From NCBI RefSeq assembly GCF_030814815.1, contig NZ_JAUSVR010000014.1:31232-95231 (forward strand): a stretch of DNA of 64,000 bases, in the 5' to 3' direction. The stretch comes from Ancylobacter amanitiformis (GTDB taxonomy: Bacteria > Pseudomonadota > Alphaproteobacteria > Rhizobiales > Xanthobacteraceae). A program made the translations under genes and the position numbers. A model generated the notes under the pieces. That model did no database searches and was not told where the DNA came from. It saw only the letters and a program-made list of their open reading frames with translations. This document shows positions 35,527 to 47,832 of the stretch, piece by piece. Within the stretch, counting starts at the first letter, position 1. Each line of letters opens with the position of its first letter.

Positions 35527-36449
35527 GCCCCCTACGTCTGGCCATTGTCGGCCTCGGCAAGATCGCCCGCGACCAGCACATTCCCGCCATCGCGAAGACG
35601 GAGGGCATCGCGCTCGCCGCCATTGCCAGCCGCAACGCGGCGCTGGAGGGCGTCGCCCATTTCGCCACGCTGGACGAGCTGCTGGCGAGCGGCGAGGCGA
35701 TCGACGCGGTGGCGCTCTGCACCCCGCCACAGGTGCGCCGCGCGCAGGCGCAGGCCGCGCTGGAGGCGGGCAAGCATGTGCTGCTGGAAAAGCCCCCCGG
35801 CGCCACGGTGAGCGAACTGGGGCCGCTCATTGCCGCCGCGCAGGCTTCCGGCCGCACGCTGTTCGCCACCTGGCACTCGCGCTTCGCCCCGGCGGTCGAG
35901 CCGGCCCGCGCGTTGCTGGCCGGGCGCACGCTGCGCTCGGTCACGATCGAGTGGAAAGAGGATGTACGCGTGTGGCATCCCGGGCAGGAGTGGATCTTCG
36001 AGCCCGGCGGGCTCGGCGTGTTCGACCCCGCGATCAACGCGCTGTCGATCCTCACCCGCATCCTGCCGCGCCCGGTCTTCGTCACATCGGCGCATCTCGC
36101 CTTTCCGGCCAATCGCGACGCCCCGATCGCCGCCGAACTCGATCTCACCGATGCGCAGGGCCTGCCGATCCGCGCCGAGCTGGATTTCCTGCAGACCGGC
36201 CCGCAGACCTGGGACATCCGGGTGGAAACGGATGAGGGTCTCCTCACCCTGTCCTCCGGCGGGGCGAAGCTGTTTCACGAAGGCGCCACGCTGGTCGACG
36301 AGAAGGAAGCCGAATATGCCGGCATCTACCGGCATTTCGTCGACCTGATCGCGCGCGGCGCGTCCGATGTCGACCTCGCCCCGCTCGCCCTCGTCGCCGA
36401 CGCCTTCCTGCTTGGCCGGCGCGCGCAGGTCGAGCCTTTCGAGTATTGA
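35523..36449 (+). CDS. D-galactose / L-arabinose 1-dehydrogenase (Gfo/Idh/MocA family)
   Basis: 308 residues. N-terminal Rossmann fold with [20 protein letters not shown] and the family EKP motif ([12 protein letters not shown]), then a C-terminal beta-sheet domain ([20 protein letters not shown]). Size and motifs match the Azospirillum L-arabinose 1-dehydrogenase, which also oxidises D-galactose; the two sugars share configuration at C2-C4. It would give the 1,5- or 1,4-lactone. One enzyme could therefore feed both the arabinose arm upstream and the galactose arm downstream. Confidence 0.85.
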   Translation: MSPLRLAIVGLGKIARDQHIPAIAKTEGIALAAIASRNAALEGVAHFATLDELLASGEAIDAVALCTPPQVRRAQAQAALEAGKHVLLEKPPGATVSELGPLIAAAQASGRTLFATWHSRFAPAVEPARALLAGRTLRSVTIEWKEDVRVWHPGQEWIFEPGGLGVFDPAINALSILTRILPRPVFVTSAHLAFPANRDAPIAAELDLTDAQGLPIRAELDFLQTGPQTWDIRVETDEGLLTLSSGGAKLFHEGATLVDEKEAEYAGIYRHFVDLIARGASDVDLAPLALVADAFLLGRRAQVEPFEY

Positions 36450-37570
36450 TGATGGATCTGGACTCGGACTCGGACCTGGAATTGGACTCGGATCTGGCCC
36501 GGACGGCCCGCCTGCGGCGCGAACCCTTCGGCACCCTTGCCGACGGCACCGCGATCGAACGGCTGCGCCTGATCGGCGACGCCGGCTTCGAAGTGGCGAT
36601 CCTCACCTTCGGCGCGGCGGTGCAGGCGCTGCATGTGCCGGACCGCGACGGCGTGAGCGCCGACATCGTGCTCGGGCATGACAGCCTCGCCCCCTATGCC
36701 AGCGACCGGCGCTATTTCGGCGCGGCGGTGGGGCGCTATGCCAACCGCATCCAGGGCGGCAGCTTCACGCTGGACGGCATTACCTGCCACGTGCCCGCCA
36801 ATGACGGGCCCAACGCGCTGCATGGCGGGCCGGACGGCTTCGACCGCCGGGTCTGGAGCGTGGAGGCGATCACGGATGGCCCGGCGCCGTCGGTGACGCT
36901 CGGCCTCGTCTCGCCCGATGGCGACCAGGGCTTTCCCGGCACGCTGGCCGTGCGCCTGACCTATGCGCTGACTGGCCCGCGCGAATTGTCCATCGCCTTC
37001 GAGGCGACCACCGACCGGCCGACGCTGGTGAACCTGACCCATCACGGCTTCTTCAACCTCGCGGGCGTGGCAGAGGGCGGCGACGTGCTCGACCATGTGC
37101 TGACGCTGGCCGCCGACAGCTACCTTCCGGTCGACGCCCTCGCCATTCCGCGCGGGGGGCCGGCGCCGGTGGCCGGCACGCCGTTCGACTTCCGCACCCC
37201 CAAGGCGATCGGCGCGGATATCCGCTCCGCGCAGGAGCAGCTGCGGCTCGGGCGCGGCTACGACCATAATTACTGCCTGAGCGGGGGCCGCACGCGCGCC
37301 CCGCGCTTCGTCGCCCGGGTCGAGCATCCCGGCTCCGGCCGGGTGATGGAACTGCTCACCGACCAGCCGGGGCTGCAATTCTATTCCGGCAATTTCCTCG
37401 ACGGGACGGCGGAAGGAAAGTTCGGCCGGCTGCACCGCCAGTCCGACGCCTTCTGCCTGGAACCGCAGGCATGGCCCGACACGCCGAACCGGGGGGACTT
37501 CCCCTCGGCCCGCCTCGATCCGGGCGAGACCTATCGCCACGTTTCGCTCTACCGCTTCTCGACCCTCTGA
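36449..37570 (+). CDS. galM: Aldose 1-epimerase (mutarotase)
   Basis: 373 residues from ATG 36449, which shares a base with the preceding stop (TGATG). Interconverts alpha and beta anomers so the dehydrogenase receives its preferred form. Catalytic His is in [12 protein letters not shown] and catalytic Glu in [27 protein letters not shown] and [15 protein letters not shown] are also typical. The first about 17 residues are an odd acidic repeat ([14 protein letters not shown]) coded by near-repeats of GACTCGGA and lie outside the conserved fold; a later start is not excluded. Confidence 0.9.
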   Translation: MMDLDSDSDLELDSDLARTARLRREPFGTLADGTAIERLRLIGDAGFEVAILTFGAAVQALHVPDRDGVSADIVLGHDSLAPYASDRRYFGAAVGRYANRIQGGSFTLDGITCHVPANDGPNALHGGPDGFDRRVWSVEAITDGPAPSVTLGLVSPDGDQGFPGTLAVRLTYALTGPRELSIAFEATTDRPTLVNLTHHGFFNLAGVAEGGDVLDHVLTLAADSYLPVDALAIPRGGPAPVAGTPFDFRTPKAIGADIRSAQEQLRLGRGYDHNYCLSGGRTRAPRFVARVEHPGSGRVMELLTDQPGLQFYSGNFLDGTAEGKFGRLHRQSDAFCLEPQAWPDTPNRGDFPSARLDPGETYRHVSLYRFSTL

Positions 37571-37598
37571 ATTCCGGGGGCCCGCCAGGGGAACCAGC

Positions 37599-39404
37599 AT
37601 GCACGGCAAGGCACCGCAGACCGACCGACCGCTCCGCTCCAAGGCCTGGTTCGACAACCCGGCCAATATCGACATGACGGCGCTGTATATTGAGCGCTAT
37701 CTCAATTTCGGGCTGAGCCAGGAGGAATTGCAGTCCGGCCGGCCGATCATCGGCATCGCGCAGACGGGCTCCGACCTCTCGCCCTGCAACCGCCACCATA
37801 TCGAGCTGGCCAAGCGCACCCGCGAGGGCATCCGCGAGGCGGGCGGCATCGCCATCGAATTCCCGGTGCACCCGATCCAGGAAACCGGCAAGCGCCCCAC
37901 GGCCGGTCTCGACCGCAACCTCGCCTATCTCGGCCTCGTCGAAACCCTGTACGGCTACCCGCTCGACGGCGTCGTCCTCACCATCGGCTGCGACAAGACC
38001 ACGCCGGCCCTGCTGATGGCGGCGGCCACCGTCAACATCCCCGCGATCGCGCTCTCGGTCGGGCCGATGCTGAACGGCTGGTACAAGGGCGAACGCACCG
38101 GCTCCGGCACCATCGTGTGGAAGGCCCGCGAACTGCTGGCGGCGGGCGAGATCGACCAGGCCGGCTTCGTGAAGCTGGTGGCGTCCTCGGCGCCTTCCAC
38201 CGGCTATTGCAACACGATGGGCACGGCGACCACGATGAACTCGCTGGCCGAGGCGCTGGGCATGCAGTTGCCCGGCTCGGCCGCCATTCCCGCGCCCTAT
38301 CGCGACCGGCAGGAAATCGCCTACCGCACCGGGCTGCGCATCGTCGACATGGTGCGCGAGGACCTGAAGCCCTCCGACATCCTCACCCGCGACGCCTTCC
38401 TCAACGCCATCCGCGTGAATTCCGCCATTGGCGGCTCGACCAATGCGCCGATCCACCTCAACGCGCTCGCCCGCCATGTCGGCGTGGAACTCTCCATCGA
38501 CGACTGGCAGACCCATGGCGAGGACATCCCGCTCCTGGTCAATCTCCAGCCCGCTGGCGAGTATCTCGGCGAGGACTATTACCATGCCGGCGGCGTGCCG
38601 GCGGTGGTCAACCAGTTGATGGAACAGGGACTTATCGCCGAGGGCGCGCGCACGGTGAACGGGCGTACGCTGGGCGAGAACTGCAAGGGCAAGGTCATCG
38701 AGGACGAGGCGGTGATCCGCCCCTATGGCAAGCCGCTGAAGGAGAAGGCCGGTTTCCGCGTGCTGCGCGGCAACCTGTTCTCTTCCGCCATCATGAAGAC
38801 CAGCGTCATCTCGCCCGAGTTCCGCGACCGCTATCTGTCCAACCCGGCCGATCCGGAGGCCTTCGAGGGCCGCGCCGTGGTGTTCGACGGGCCGGAGGAC
38901 TACCATTCCCGCATCGACGACCCCGCGCTCGCGATCGACGAAACCACCATCCTGTTCATGCGCGGGGCCGGCCCGGTCGGCTATCCCGGCGCGGCCGAGG
39001 TGGTGAACATGCGCGCGCCCGACTACCTCATCAAGGCCGGCATCCACGCGCTGCCCTGCATCGGCGATGGGCGGCAGTCCGGCACCTCGGGCTCGCCCTC
39101 CATCCTCAACGCCTCGCCGGAAGCGGCGGTCGGCGGCGGGCTCGCTCTGCTGCGCACCGACGACCGCGTGCGCATCGACCTCCGGCGCAACAGCGCCGAC
39201 ATGCTGGTCCCCGAGGAGGAACTGGCGGCCCGGCGCGCGGCGCTGGCGGCGGCGGGCGGCTATGCCTATCCGGAAAGCCAGACGCCCTGGCAGGAGATCC
39301 AGCGCGCGCTGGTCGGCCAGCTGGAGACCGGCGCCGTGCTGGAACCGGCCGTGCGCTACCAGCGCATCGCCCAGACCAAGGGGATGCCGCGTGACAATCA
39401 CTAG
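37599..39404 (+). CDS. IlvD/Edd-family sugar-acid dehydratase, probable D-galactonate dehydratase
   Basis: 601 residues, closely like the Caulobacter D-xylonate dehydratase type ([59 protein letters not shown]). Cluster cysteines in [21 protein letters not shown] and STGYCNTMG. The downstream DgoK and DgoA genes make D-galactonate (to 2-keto-3-deoxygalactonate) the expected substrate; D-xylonate, L-arabinonate or D-fuconate are alternatives because these enzymes are promiscuous. Distinct from the dehydratase at 31103, so the operon carries one for each branch. Confidence 0.84.
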   Translation: MHGKAPQTDRPLRSKAWFDNPANIDMTALYIERYLNFGLSQEELQSGRPIIGIAQTGSDLSPCNRHHIELAKRTREGIREAGGIAIEFPVHPIQETGKRPTAGLDRNLAYLGLVETLYGYPLDGVVLTIGCDKTTPALLMAAATVNIPAIALSVGPMLNGWYKGERTGSGTIVWKARELLAAGEIDQAGFVKLVASSAPSTGYCNTMGTATTMNSLAEALGMQLPGSAAIPAPYRDRQEIAYRTGLRIVDMVREDLKPSDILTRDAFLNAIRVNSAIGGSTNAPIHLNALARHVGVELSIDDWQTHGEDIPLLVNLQPAGEYLGEDYYHAGGVPAVVNQLMEQGLIAEGARTVNGRTLGENCKGKVIEDEAVIRPYGKPLKEKAGFRVLRGNLFSSAIMKTSVISPEFRDRYLSNPADPEAFEGRAVVFDGPEDYHSRIDDPALAIDETTILFMRGAGPVGYPGAAEVVNMRAPDYLIKAGIHALPCIGDGRQSGTSGSPSILNASPEAAVGGGLALLRTDDRVRIDLRRNSADMLVPEEELAARRAALAAAGGYAYPESQTPWQEIQRALVGQLETGAVLEPAVRYQRIAQTKGMPRDNH

Positions 39405-40311
39405 CACCGCGCCCCCTCACGCCATGCCGGAGCCGGCGATCGCCATGATGCTGTGCGGCCAGCGCTGCCATCTCGGCGAGGGGCCGGGCTATGACGCGGC
39501 GACCGACACCGCGTGGTGGTTCGACATTCTGGAGCGGCAGCTGTTCGAGGCGCATCTCGACACGGGCGCGATCAACGTCCACGCCCTGCCTCGCATGGCG
39601 AGCGCGCTGGCCAGCGTCGACGCGCAGCGCCAGTTGCTCGTCACCGAGGACGGGCTGGTGCTGCGCGACATCGCCAGCGGGCGGCTCGACATGCTCGCCC
39701 CGGTCGAGGCGGATAATGCCGCGACGCGCTCCAACGATGCGCGCGTGCATCCGAGCGGCACGTTGTGGTTCAGCACGATGGGCCGGCATGCCGAGCCGGG
39801 GGCCGGCACGATCTACGCCTTTCGGGAGGGCGCGGTGACACCGCTATTTCCCGGCATCACCATTCCCAACGCCATCTGCTTCTCGCCGGACGGGCTTATG
39901 GGCTATTTCGCCGACACGGCGGCGAACCGGCTCCACCGGGTGCGGCTGGATCCGGCGACCGGCCTGCCGCTGGAGGCGCCGGCGGTGCTGCATCTCCACA
40001 CCGGCGAGGGCGGGCTGGACGGCGCCGTCACCGATGCCGAAGGGCTGATCTGGTGCGCCATCTGGGGCGGATCGCGGCTCAACGCCTATTCCCCGGAAGG
40101 GCGGCTGGTGCGCGCCATCGCGACCCCCGCGCGCCAGACGAGCTGCCCGGTTTTCGTCGGTGCCGGCTTCGACCGCGTACTCGTGACCTCCGCCTTCGAG
40201 GGCATGGACGAGGCCGCGCGCGCCGCCGATCCGCAGCACGGGCGCACCTTTATCCTCGATATCGGCACGCGCGGGCGGGCCGAACCGCGCGTGCGGCTGG
40301 GGGCGCTGTGA
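39391..40311 (+). CDS. SMP-30/gluconolactonase-family sugar lactonase
   Basis: 306 residues from a GTG at 39391 inside the end of the dehydratase gene, with AAGGGG about 8 bases before it; an ATG at 39424 (295 residues) is the alternative but lacks a ribosome site. Six-bladed propeller of the SMP-30 family: [20 protein letters not shown] with the metal-site Glu, [38 protein letters not shown] and [19 protein letters not shown]. It would open the lactone formed by the sugar dehydrogenase to galactonate or arabinonate. Confidence 0.87.
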   Translation: MTITSTAPPHAMPEPAIAMMLCGQRCHLGEGPGYDAATDTAWWFDILERQLFEAHLDTGAINVHALPRMASALASVDAQRQLLVTEDGLVLRDIASGRLDMLAPVEADNAATRSNDARVHPSGTLWFSTMGRHAEPGAGTIYAFREGAVTPLFPGITIPNAICFSPDGLMGYFADTAANRLHRVRLDPATGLPLEAPAVLHLHTGEGGLDGAVTDAEGLIWCAIWGGSRLNAYSPEGRLVRAIATPARQTSCPVFVGAGFDRVLVTSAFEGMDEAARAADPQHGRTFILDIGTRGRAEPRVRLGAL

Positions 40312-41240
40312 TGGGCACGCTCTCGCATGTCGTGGTCGACTGGGGCACGTCGAGCTTCCGGCTCTGGGCGCTCGACCGCACGGGCCATGTGCTCGGCGAG
40401 CGGCGCAGCGCGCAGGGGCTTGCCGCTTCGGCGGCGGAAGGTTTCGAGGCGGTGCTGGAATCCCACCTCGCGGCGCTCGGCATCGGCGATGGCGTGTCGG
40501 TGATGATGTGCGGCATGGTCGGCTCGCGCAGCGGCTGGGTCGAGGCCGCCTATCTCGACGCGCCCGTGCGGCTCGACGAACTGGCGGCCCGCGGCACGCA
40601 TGTGCCTTCCGCCCGCCGGCTGATCCACATCCTGCCCGGCATCGCCCAGCGCGATCCCATCCATCCCGACGTGATCCGTGGCGAGGAAACGCAACTATTG
40701 GCGCTGGCCCGGCGCGGCCATGACGGCCTCGCCTGCCTGCCCGGCACGCATGGCAAATGGGTCCAGCTCACGGATGGCGCGGTGGCGCGGTTCGTGACCT
40801 TCATGACCGGCGAGCTGTTCCAGCTGCTGCGCGAGCGCTCGGTGCTGGCGCCGGCGCTGCAGGGCGGCGCGCCGGTCGATCCGAGCTCGCCCGATTTCAG
40901 TGCGGGCGTCGCGGATGCGCTGGCCGCGCCGGCGTCGATCGGCAACGCGCTGTTCGCGCTGCGGGCAGGCTGGCTGCTGGCCGACCGGCCGGCCGATGCC
41001 GCGCTGGCGCGCCTGTCCGGCCTGCTGATCGGGCTGGAAATCGCCGGCGCCCGCGAACGGCTCGGCGCGATCGCGGCGGTGACGCTGATCGCTTCCGGGC
41101 CCAGTGCCGCGCTCTATCGGCAGGCACTGGCGATTGCCGGCCTCGCCGTGCCGGACGAACTCGACGCCGAGGATTGCGTGCGCCGTGGACTGCATGAGGC
41201 CGCGCTGATCGCCTTCCGTCTCGAAAGGGTTTCTCGATGA
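40311..41240 (+). CDS. dgoK: 2-Dehydro-3-deoxygalactonokinase
   Basis: Phosphorylates 2-keto-3-deoxygalactonate with ATP; 309 residues. Family marks are the N-terminal phosphate loop VVDWGTSSFRLWAL, MCGMVGSRSGW, IRGEETQLLALA and CLPGTHGKWVQL. Start overlaps the lactonase stop by one base and its stop overlaps dgoA by four, so it is tightly coupled to the aldolase. Diagnostic gene for the DeLey-Doudoroff galactose route. Confidence 0.93.
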   Translation: MGTLSHVVVDWGTSSFRLWALDRTGHVLGERRSAQGLAASAAEGFEAVLESHLAALGIGDGVSVMMCGMVGSRSGWVEAAYLDAPVRLDELAARGTHVPSARRLIHILPGIAQRDPIHPDVIRGEETQLLALARRGHDGLACLPGTHGKWVQLTDGAVARFVTFMTGELFQLLRERSVLAPALQGGAPVDPSSPDFSAGVADALAAPASIGNALFALRAGWLLADRPADAALARLSGLLIGLEIAGARERLGAIAAVTLIASGPSAALYRQALAIAGLAVPDELDAEDCVRRGLHEAALIAFRLERVSR

Positions 41241-41935
41241 CTACCCCCTCCTCGGTTGCCTCCCCCGCCCGCATTGCCTGGCCGGGCCTTCGTCGCTCGC
41301 TTGTCGCCATTCTGCGCGGCATCGCTCCGCCTGAGGCCGAGGCGATCGTCGGCGCGCTGATCGAGGAAGGGCTGGAGGCGATCGAGATTCCGCTCAACTC
41401 CCCGGATCCGTTCCGCTCCATCGAGACGGCCGCCCGGCTCGCCCCGTCCGGCGTGCTGATCGGCGCGGGAACGGTGCTCACGAGCGCGGATGTCGACCGG
41501 CTTGCGGCCGCCGGCGGCCGGCTGATGGTGAGCCCGAATGTCGATGGCGACGTAATCGCCCGGGCCAGCGGCCACGGCATGGTGACGATGCCCGGCGTGC
41601 TGACCCCGACCGAGGCGCTGGCCGCGGTGAAAGCCGGCGCCTCGGCGCTCAAGTTCTTTCCCGCCAACCTGCTCGGGCCCTCGATCATCCAGGCGATCAC
41701 CGTGGTGCTGCCGGCCGGCACCGTGGTAGGCGCCGTGGGCGGGGTCGGCGAGAACGAATTCGCCGCCTATGCGCGCGCCGGCATCCGCACCTTCGGCCTC
41801 GGCTCCAGCCTCTACCGGCCGGGCGCCGGCGCCGACGAGGTGCGCGCCAGGGCCCGCGCGATCATCGCCGCCTATGACGCGGCCTGTCCCGCGCCAACGC
41901 AGACACCGACGGAGATTCGGCACGCCCCCAGCTGA
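41237..41935 (+). CDS. dgoA: 2-Dehydro-3-deoxy-6-phosphogalactonate aldolase
   Basis: Class I aldolase splitting KDPGal to pyruvate and glyceraldehyde 3-phosphate; 232 residues. Schiff-base Lys in [42 protein letters not shown] and [17 protein letters not shown] are family features. The tail after about residue 215 ([15 protein letters not shown]) is extra and disordered-looking. Last enzyme of the galactose arm before the second transporter. Confidence 0.93.
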   Translation: MTTPSSVASPARIAWPGLRRSLVAILRGIAPPEAEAIVGALIEEGLEAIEIPLNSPDPFRSIETAARLAPSGVLIGAGTVLTSADVDRLAAAGGRLMVSPNVDGDVIARASGHGMVTMPGVLTPTEALAAVKAGASALKFFPANLLGPSIIQAITVVLPAGTVVGAVGGVGENEFAAYARAGIRTFGLGSSLYRPGAGADEVRARARAIIAAYDAACPAPTQTPTEIRHAPS

Positions 41936-42029
41936 GGCGCGTCCCACGACCAGCGGCGCCCGCTCCGGCGAGGCCCGCCAAGAAACCGGCACGCAAGCGC
42001 GGCCACCGATCCACCCACGGGAGACCTAC

Positions 42030-43106
42030 ATGAAACGCCTGACGACGACCTTTGCCGCCACACTCGCTACCCTCGCGCTCGGCGCGCTGGCCTTCGCCGC
42101 TCCCGCCGCCGCGCAGGGCAAGGGCACGGTCGGCATCGCCATGCCCACCAAATCCTCCGCCCGCTGGATCGCCGACGGCGACAACATGGTGAAGGTGCTG
42201 AAGGAGCGCGGCTACACCACTGACCTGCAATATGCCGAAGACGACATTCCCAACCAGCTCTCGCAGATCGAGAACATGGTGACCAAGGGCGCCAAGGTGC
42301 TGGTCATCGCCTCGATCGACGGCACCACGCTGTCCGACGTGCTCAAGCAGGCGCACGACAAGGGCATCAAGGTGATCGCCTATGACCGGCTGATCCGCGA
42401 GACGCCGAATGTCGACTATTACGCGACCTTCGACAATTTCCAGGTCGGCGTGCTGCAGGCGGAATCGCTGCTCAAGGGCCTCGGCTATCCCGAGAAGAAG
42501 GGCCCGTTCAATATCGAGCTGTTCGGCGGCTCGCCGGACGACAACAACGCGTATTTTTTCTATGATGGCGCGCTCTCGGTACTGAAGCCACTGATCGACA
42601 ACGGCACGCTGAAGATCGCCTCCGGCCAGACCGGCATGGACAAGGTCTCGACCCTGCGCTGGGACGGCGCCACCGCCCAGGCGCGCATGGATAACCTTCT
42701 GAGCGCCTATTACACCGACAAGAAGCTCGACGGCGTGCTCTCGCCCTATGACGGCCTGTCCATCGGCATCCTGTCCTCGCTCAAGGGTGTCGGCTACGGC
42801 TCCGGCAGCATGAAGATGCCGGTCGTGACCGGACAGGACGCGGAAGTGCCCTCGATGAAGTCGATCCTCGCCGGCGAGCAGTATTCCACCATCTTCAAGG
42901 ACACCCGCGAACTGGCCAAGGTGACGGCCGACATGGTCGACGCCTCGCTCTCGGGCAAGGAACCGACGGTCAACGACACCAAGACCTATAACAACGGCAA
43001 GAAGATCGTTCCGTCCTATCTCCTGAAGCCGGTTGTGGTCGACAAGAGCAACTGGGAAGCCGTGCTGGTCGGCTCGGGCTATTACAAGCCCGGCCAGATC
43101 AACTGA
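42030..43106 (+). CDS. chvE: ChvE-type multiple-sugar periplasmic binding protein
   Basis: 358 residues with Sec signal peptide ([20 protein letters not shown], then APAAAQG). The mature part matches Chv[57 protein letters not shown] and GYYKPGQIN at the end. ChvE in Agrobacterium binds galactose, arabinose, glucose, xylose and other sugars, feeding GguAB. GGAGACC stands before the start at 42030. The fit between ligands and the enzymes upstream is good. A strong hairpin lies between it and gguA. Confidence 0.92.
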   Translation: MKRLTTTFAATLATLALGALAFAAPAAAQGKGTVGIAMPTKSSARWIADGDNMVKVLKERGYTTDLQYAEDDIPNQLSQIENMVTKGAKVLVIASIDGTTLSDVLKQAHDKGIKVIAYDRLIRETPNVDYYATFDNFQVGVLQAESLLKGLGYPEKKGPFNIELFGGSPDDNNAYFFYDGALSVLKPLIDNGTLKIASGQTGMDKVSTLRWDGATAQARMDNLLSAYYTDKKLDGVLSPYDGLSIGILSSLKGVGYGSGSMKMPVVTGQDAEVPSMKSILAGEQYSTIFKDTRELAKVTADMVDASLSGKEPTVNDTKTYNNGKKIVPSYLLKPVVVDKSNWEAVLVGSGYYKPGQIN

Positions 43107-43124
43107 TCCTCAACCCGATATCGC

Positions 43125-43156
43125 GACCCGCGCCGACCCATGGTCCGGCGCGGGTC
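43125..43156 (+). promoter_or_regulatory. Intercistronic hairpin between chvE and gguA
   Basis: Perfect 11-bp stem GACCCGCGCCG (43125-43135) / CGGCGCGGGTC (43146-43156) in the 71-base gap, without a T-run. Such hairpins usually protect the 3' end of the abundant binding-protein message or attenuate the membrane genes. Confidence 0.6.
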
Positions 43157-43177
43157 CCTTCGCAACGGAGCGCAGCG

Positions 43178-44739
<1,562 letters not shown>

Positions 44740-44743
<4 letters not shown>

Positions 44744-45927
44744 GCGAAGCCGCGCTGAAGGAGAAGCCGCAGCACGCCGGCTTCCTGAAGAGCAACCTGC
44801 GCGAATACGGGATGATGATCTCCCTCTTCGCCATCATGATTTTCTTCGAGGTGGTGACGGATGGCACGCTGCTGCGGCCGCTCAACCTCACCAACCTGGT
44901 GCTGCAGAACAGCTACATCGTCATCATGGCGCTGGGCATGCTTCTGGTCATCGTCACCGGGCATATCGACCTGTCGGTCGGGTCGGTGGCCGGCTTCGTC
45001 GGCGCCGTGGCCGCGGTGCTGATGGTGAAGTTCAACATCCACTACATCCCCGCCACGCTGATCTGCCTGGTGCTCGGGGGGGCCATCGGTGCGGCGCAGG
45101 GATACTGGGTCGCCTATTTCAAGATCCCCTCCTTCATCGTCACGCTGGCGGGCATGCTGGTGTTCAAGGGGCTGGCGCTGGCCATCCTCGCCGGGCAGTC
45201 CGTGGGGCCCTTCCCGCCCACCTTCCAGAAGCTCTCCTCCGGCTTCATCCCCGAAATGGTGCCCGATGCCGGCGCGCTCTACCCGACCTCGCTGGCCATC
45301 GGCGCCCTGCTGGCGCTGGCCATGGTGTGGCTGAACTTCCGCGGCCGCGCGCGGCAGGAGGCCCACCATATCGAGACGGAGCCCTACGGCTTCTTCCTCG
45401 GCAAGAACCTGCTTCTGTTCAGCATCATCCTCTATTTCGCCTATCTCATCGCCTCCCATCGCGGCCTGCCGAACGTGCTGGTGATCATGGTGGCGCTGAT
45501 CGCGCTCTATGCCTTCCTCACCACCCGCACCACGATCGGCCGGCAGATCTATGCGGTGGGCGGCAACGAGAAGGCGGCGAAGCTCTCGGGCATCAAGACC
45601 GAGCGCCTCACCTTCCTCACCTTCGTCAACATGGGCGTGCTGGCGGCGCTGGCCGGCCTCGTCTTCGCCGCGCGGCTCAACACCGCGACGCCGAAGGCCG
45701 GCCTCGGCTTCGAACTCGACGTCATCGCCGCCTGCTTCATCGGCGGCGCCTCGGCCTATGGCGGCGTGGGCAAGGTCGGCGGCGCGGTGATCGGCGCGCT
45801 CATCATGGGCGTGATGAATAACGGCATGTCGATTCTCGGCATCGGCATCGACTACCAGCAGGTCATCAAGGGCCTCGTCCTGCTCGGCGCCGTCTGCCTC
45901 GACGTCTACAACCAGCGGCGCGCCTGA
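44740..45927 (+). CDS. gguB: Multiple-sugar ABC transporter permease (GguB-like)
   Basis: 395 residues, longer than single-sugar permeases because of an extra loop (RQEAHHIETEPYGFFLGKNL), a feature of the GguB/XylH group. Core motifs: MALGMLLVIVTGHIDLSVGS, KIPSFIVTLAGMLVFKGLAL, AVGGNEKAAKLSGIKTERLT and CFIGGASAYGGVGK. Last gene of the 20-kb regulon, followed at once by a strong terminator hairpin. Confidence 0.92.
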
Positions 45928-45946
45928 GCACGGCGCGTTGCCCGCA

Positions 45947-45982
45947 CCCGCGCGACGGGAGCGCGACCTCCCGTCGCGCGGG
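45947..45982 (+). terminator. Strong hairpin ending the sugar regulon
   Basis: A perfect 15-bp stem, CCCGCGCGACGGGAG-type arm at 45947-45961 paired with 45968-45982 (CTCCCGTCGCGCGGG), loop CGCGAC, 20 bases after gguB. It is the strongest hairpin in the window; it lacks a long T-run but its placement makes termination likely. Confidence 0.7.
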
Positions 45983-46079
45983 GTTCGAGGAAACCGAAAG
46001 GCGGTTGCGCCGTTTCGTTCTGGCCACGCAAGCGGCACTGATTAATCTGACGGCAGCGTTTCATGGCGACGTGGCCGGG

Positions 46080-47183
46080 ATGGACATCATGAGTGCTGGC
46101 GCAGTGAAGTCCCCTCTCATCGCCATGCGTGGCGCGGGCTATTACAGCAGCAACACGGCGGGGGCGAAGAGCGTCATCGATTCCGCCACGGATCTGGCGC
46201 TGGAAGGCATTGCCGGCATGGACCTGCCGGCCGGGCCGGGGGTGTTCTCCATCGCCGATTTCGGCGCGGCGGATGGCGGCACCTCGCTGGACCTGATGCG
46301 CCGCGTGGTGGGCGCCCTGCGCGGCCGGTCCGCCGGCCTGCCGATCGCCCTCACCTATACCGACCTGCCGGGCAATGACTTCTCCGCCCTGTTCGGCATG
46401 CTGCAGGCCGAGGACGGGCTGGGGCGCGAACCCGGCGTGTTCGCCTTCGCCAGCGGCACCAGTTTCTACCGGCAGATCGTGCCGGACGGGGCGCTGCATT
46501 TCGGCTTCTCGGCCACCGCCATGCACTGGCTGAGCCGCTCGCCGGGCCTCATCGCCGATCACACCCACGCCGTCGGCGCGAGCCCGGCGGAGAAGGAAGC
46601 CAACCGCGCGCAGTCGCTGGCCGACTGGGAGACCATCCTGCTGGCCCGCGCGCGCGAACTGGCCGCCGGCGGCGTGCTGGTCATGGCCAATTTCAGCATC
46701 GACGCCAATGGCCATTATCTCGGCTGGACCGGCGGGGTGAACATGCATGACAGCTTCGCCGCCCACTGGCGGGCGCTGGCGGCGGACGGCACGCTGAATG
46801 CGGACGAATATCGCGCGGCCGCGTTCCAGCAATATTACAAGACCCAGGAGGAATTCGCCGCGCCCTTCACGGACCCGCAATCGGCGGTGCGCCGCGCCGG
46901 GCTCAGGCTGGAGACGATCTTCTCACGCGTCACCGCCTGTCCCTACCGGGCGGATTTCGAGCGACACGGCGATGCCCGCGCCTTCGCCCGCGCCTATGTG
47001 CCGACGCTGCGCTCCTGGTCGGAAAGCACGTTCTTCAGCGCGCTGGACCCCGCGCGCGCCCTGGAGGAGCGGCGGACGATCATCGACCGTTTCTATGGCG
47101 CCTATGAAGACGCCGTCGCCGCCGATCCGGCCGGCCATGCCATGGACTATGTCCACTGCTTCATGGTGATCCGCAAGGCGTGA
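46080..47183 (+). CDS. SABATH-family SAM-dependent carboxyl methyltransferase
   Basis: 367 residues from ATG 46080 (the frame opens at a TTG at 46005). It carries the SABATH pattern known from plant salicylate/jasmonate methyltransferases: MRGAGYYSSNT (16-26), SAM site IADFGAADGGTSLDLM (58-73), NDFSALF (99-105), SFYRQIVPDG (128-137) and ALHFGFSATAMHWLS (138-152). These enzymes methylate the carboxyl group of small acids to esters. The bacterial substrate is unknown, and no pathway partner is adjacent: the sugar regulon terminator precedes it, and a convergent operon ends 25 bases after it. Confidence 0.85.
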   Translation: MDIMSAGAVKSPLIAMRGAGYYSSNTAGAKSVIDSATDLALEGIAGMDLPAGPGVFSIADFGAADGGTSLDLMRRVVGALRGRSAGLPIALTYTDLPGNDFSALFGMLQAEDGLGREPGVFAFASGTSFYRQIVPDGALHFGFSATAMHWLSRSPGLIADHTHAVGASPAEKEANRAQSLADWETILLARARELAAGGVLVMANFSIDANGHYLGWTGGVNMHDSFAAHWRALAADGTLNADEYRAAAFQQYYKTQEEFAAPFTDPQSAVRRAGLRLETIFSRVTACPYRADFERHGDARAFARAYVPTLRSWSESTFFSALDPARALEERRTIIDRFYGAYEDAVAADPAGHAMDYVHCFMVIRKA

Positions 47184-47208
47184 TCCGCACGGCGCGGACC
47201 CGCCCGGC

Positions 47209-47832
47209 TCAATCGTCATCCGTGCCGCCGCCCCCGGCGCCACGGCTGCGCGAGCCCTCCGATTCCGGCACGCAGGTGTTGAGCGCGTAAGTCTGCAGCA
47301 CGCGCAGATCCGCCGCCTCCATCGCGGCGCGGCGATGCACGGGCCGTGCGGGCGAGGGAACATCACCGGTGCAGGCCACGCGCGACTGGCCCTCCGACCT
47401 CACCCCGCCAGGCTCATCGCCGCTCAGTTCGCCCAAAGCCGTCAGCGTCCACGCGCCCTCGCGGGAGGTGAAGCGCAGCGGCCGGCCGGCGAGATGCGCG
47501 GCGCGGGCGGCGAAGGGCAGCAGCAGAAGCGGAAACGCCACGTCCGGCAGATCGACCATGGTCCACGCGCCCGCCCCGTCCACCAGCCAGCAGCCGGTGG
47601 CGAGCGGGCAGGCCGGGCCGGGAGCTTCCAGTTGCCCATCCACCGCACGCGGACGGGCGAGTGTCCCCCGCGCCTCCAGGAAGGCGATCAGCGTCGGCGC
47701 AAAGGCAAGGCCGCTATGGGCGAGCCAGCGCGCCGCGCGGCCCATCTCGTCCGCCTCGCCCCAGCTGCAGCCGGCGCCGCGCGCCGCCTTGGCCGCCAGC
47801 GTCTCCACCTCGTTGAGCGAAAGATCCATCAT
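47209..47832 (-). CDS. DUF3726-like protein of a five-gene catabolic operon
   Basis: 207 residues; the start overlaps the previous stop by four bases. The opening LSLNEVETLAAKAARGAGCS and WGEADEMGRAARWLAHSGL, an LPDVAFPLLLLPFAARAAHL segment and a C-terminal Gly/Asp-rich tail (RGAGGGGTDDD) are visible. I associate it with DUF3726, a family without known function usually found beside oxidoreductase genes. Probably soluble and cytoplasmic. As last gene of the coupled unit it may be an accessory or binding subunit, perhaps of the 555-residue protein. Confidence 0.65.
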   Translation of the reverse strand: MMDLSLNEVETLAAKAARGAGCSWGEADEMGRAARWLAHSGLAFAPTLIAFLEARGTLARPRAVDGQLEAPGPACPLATGCWLVDGAGAWTMVDLPDVAFPLLLLPFAARAAHLAGRPLRFTSREGAWTLTALGELSGDEPGGVRSEGQSRVACTGDVPSPARPVHRRAAMEAADLRVLQTYALNTCVPESEGSRSRGAGGGGTDDD

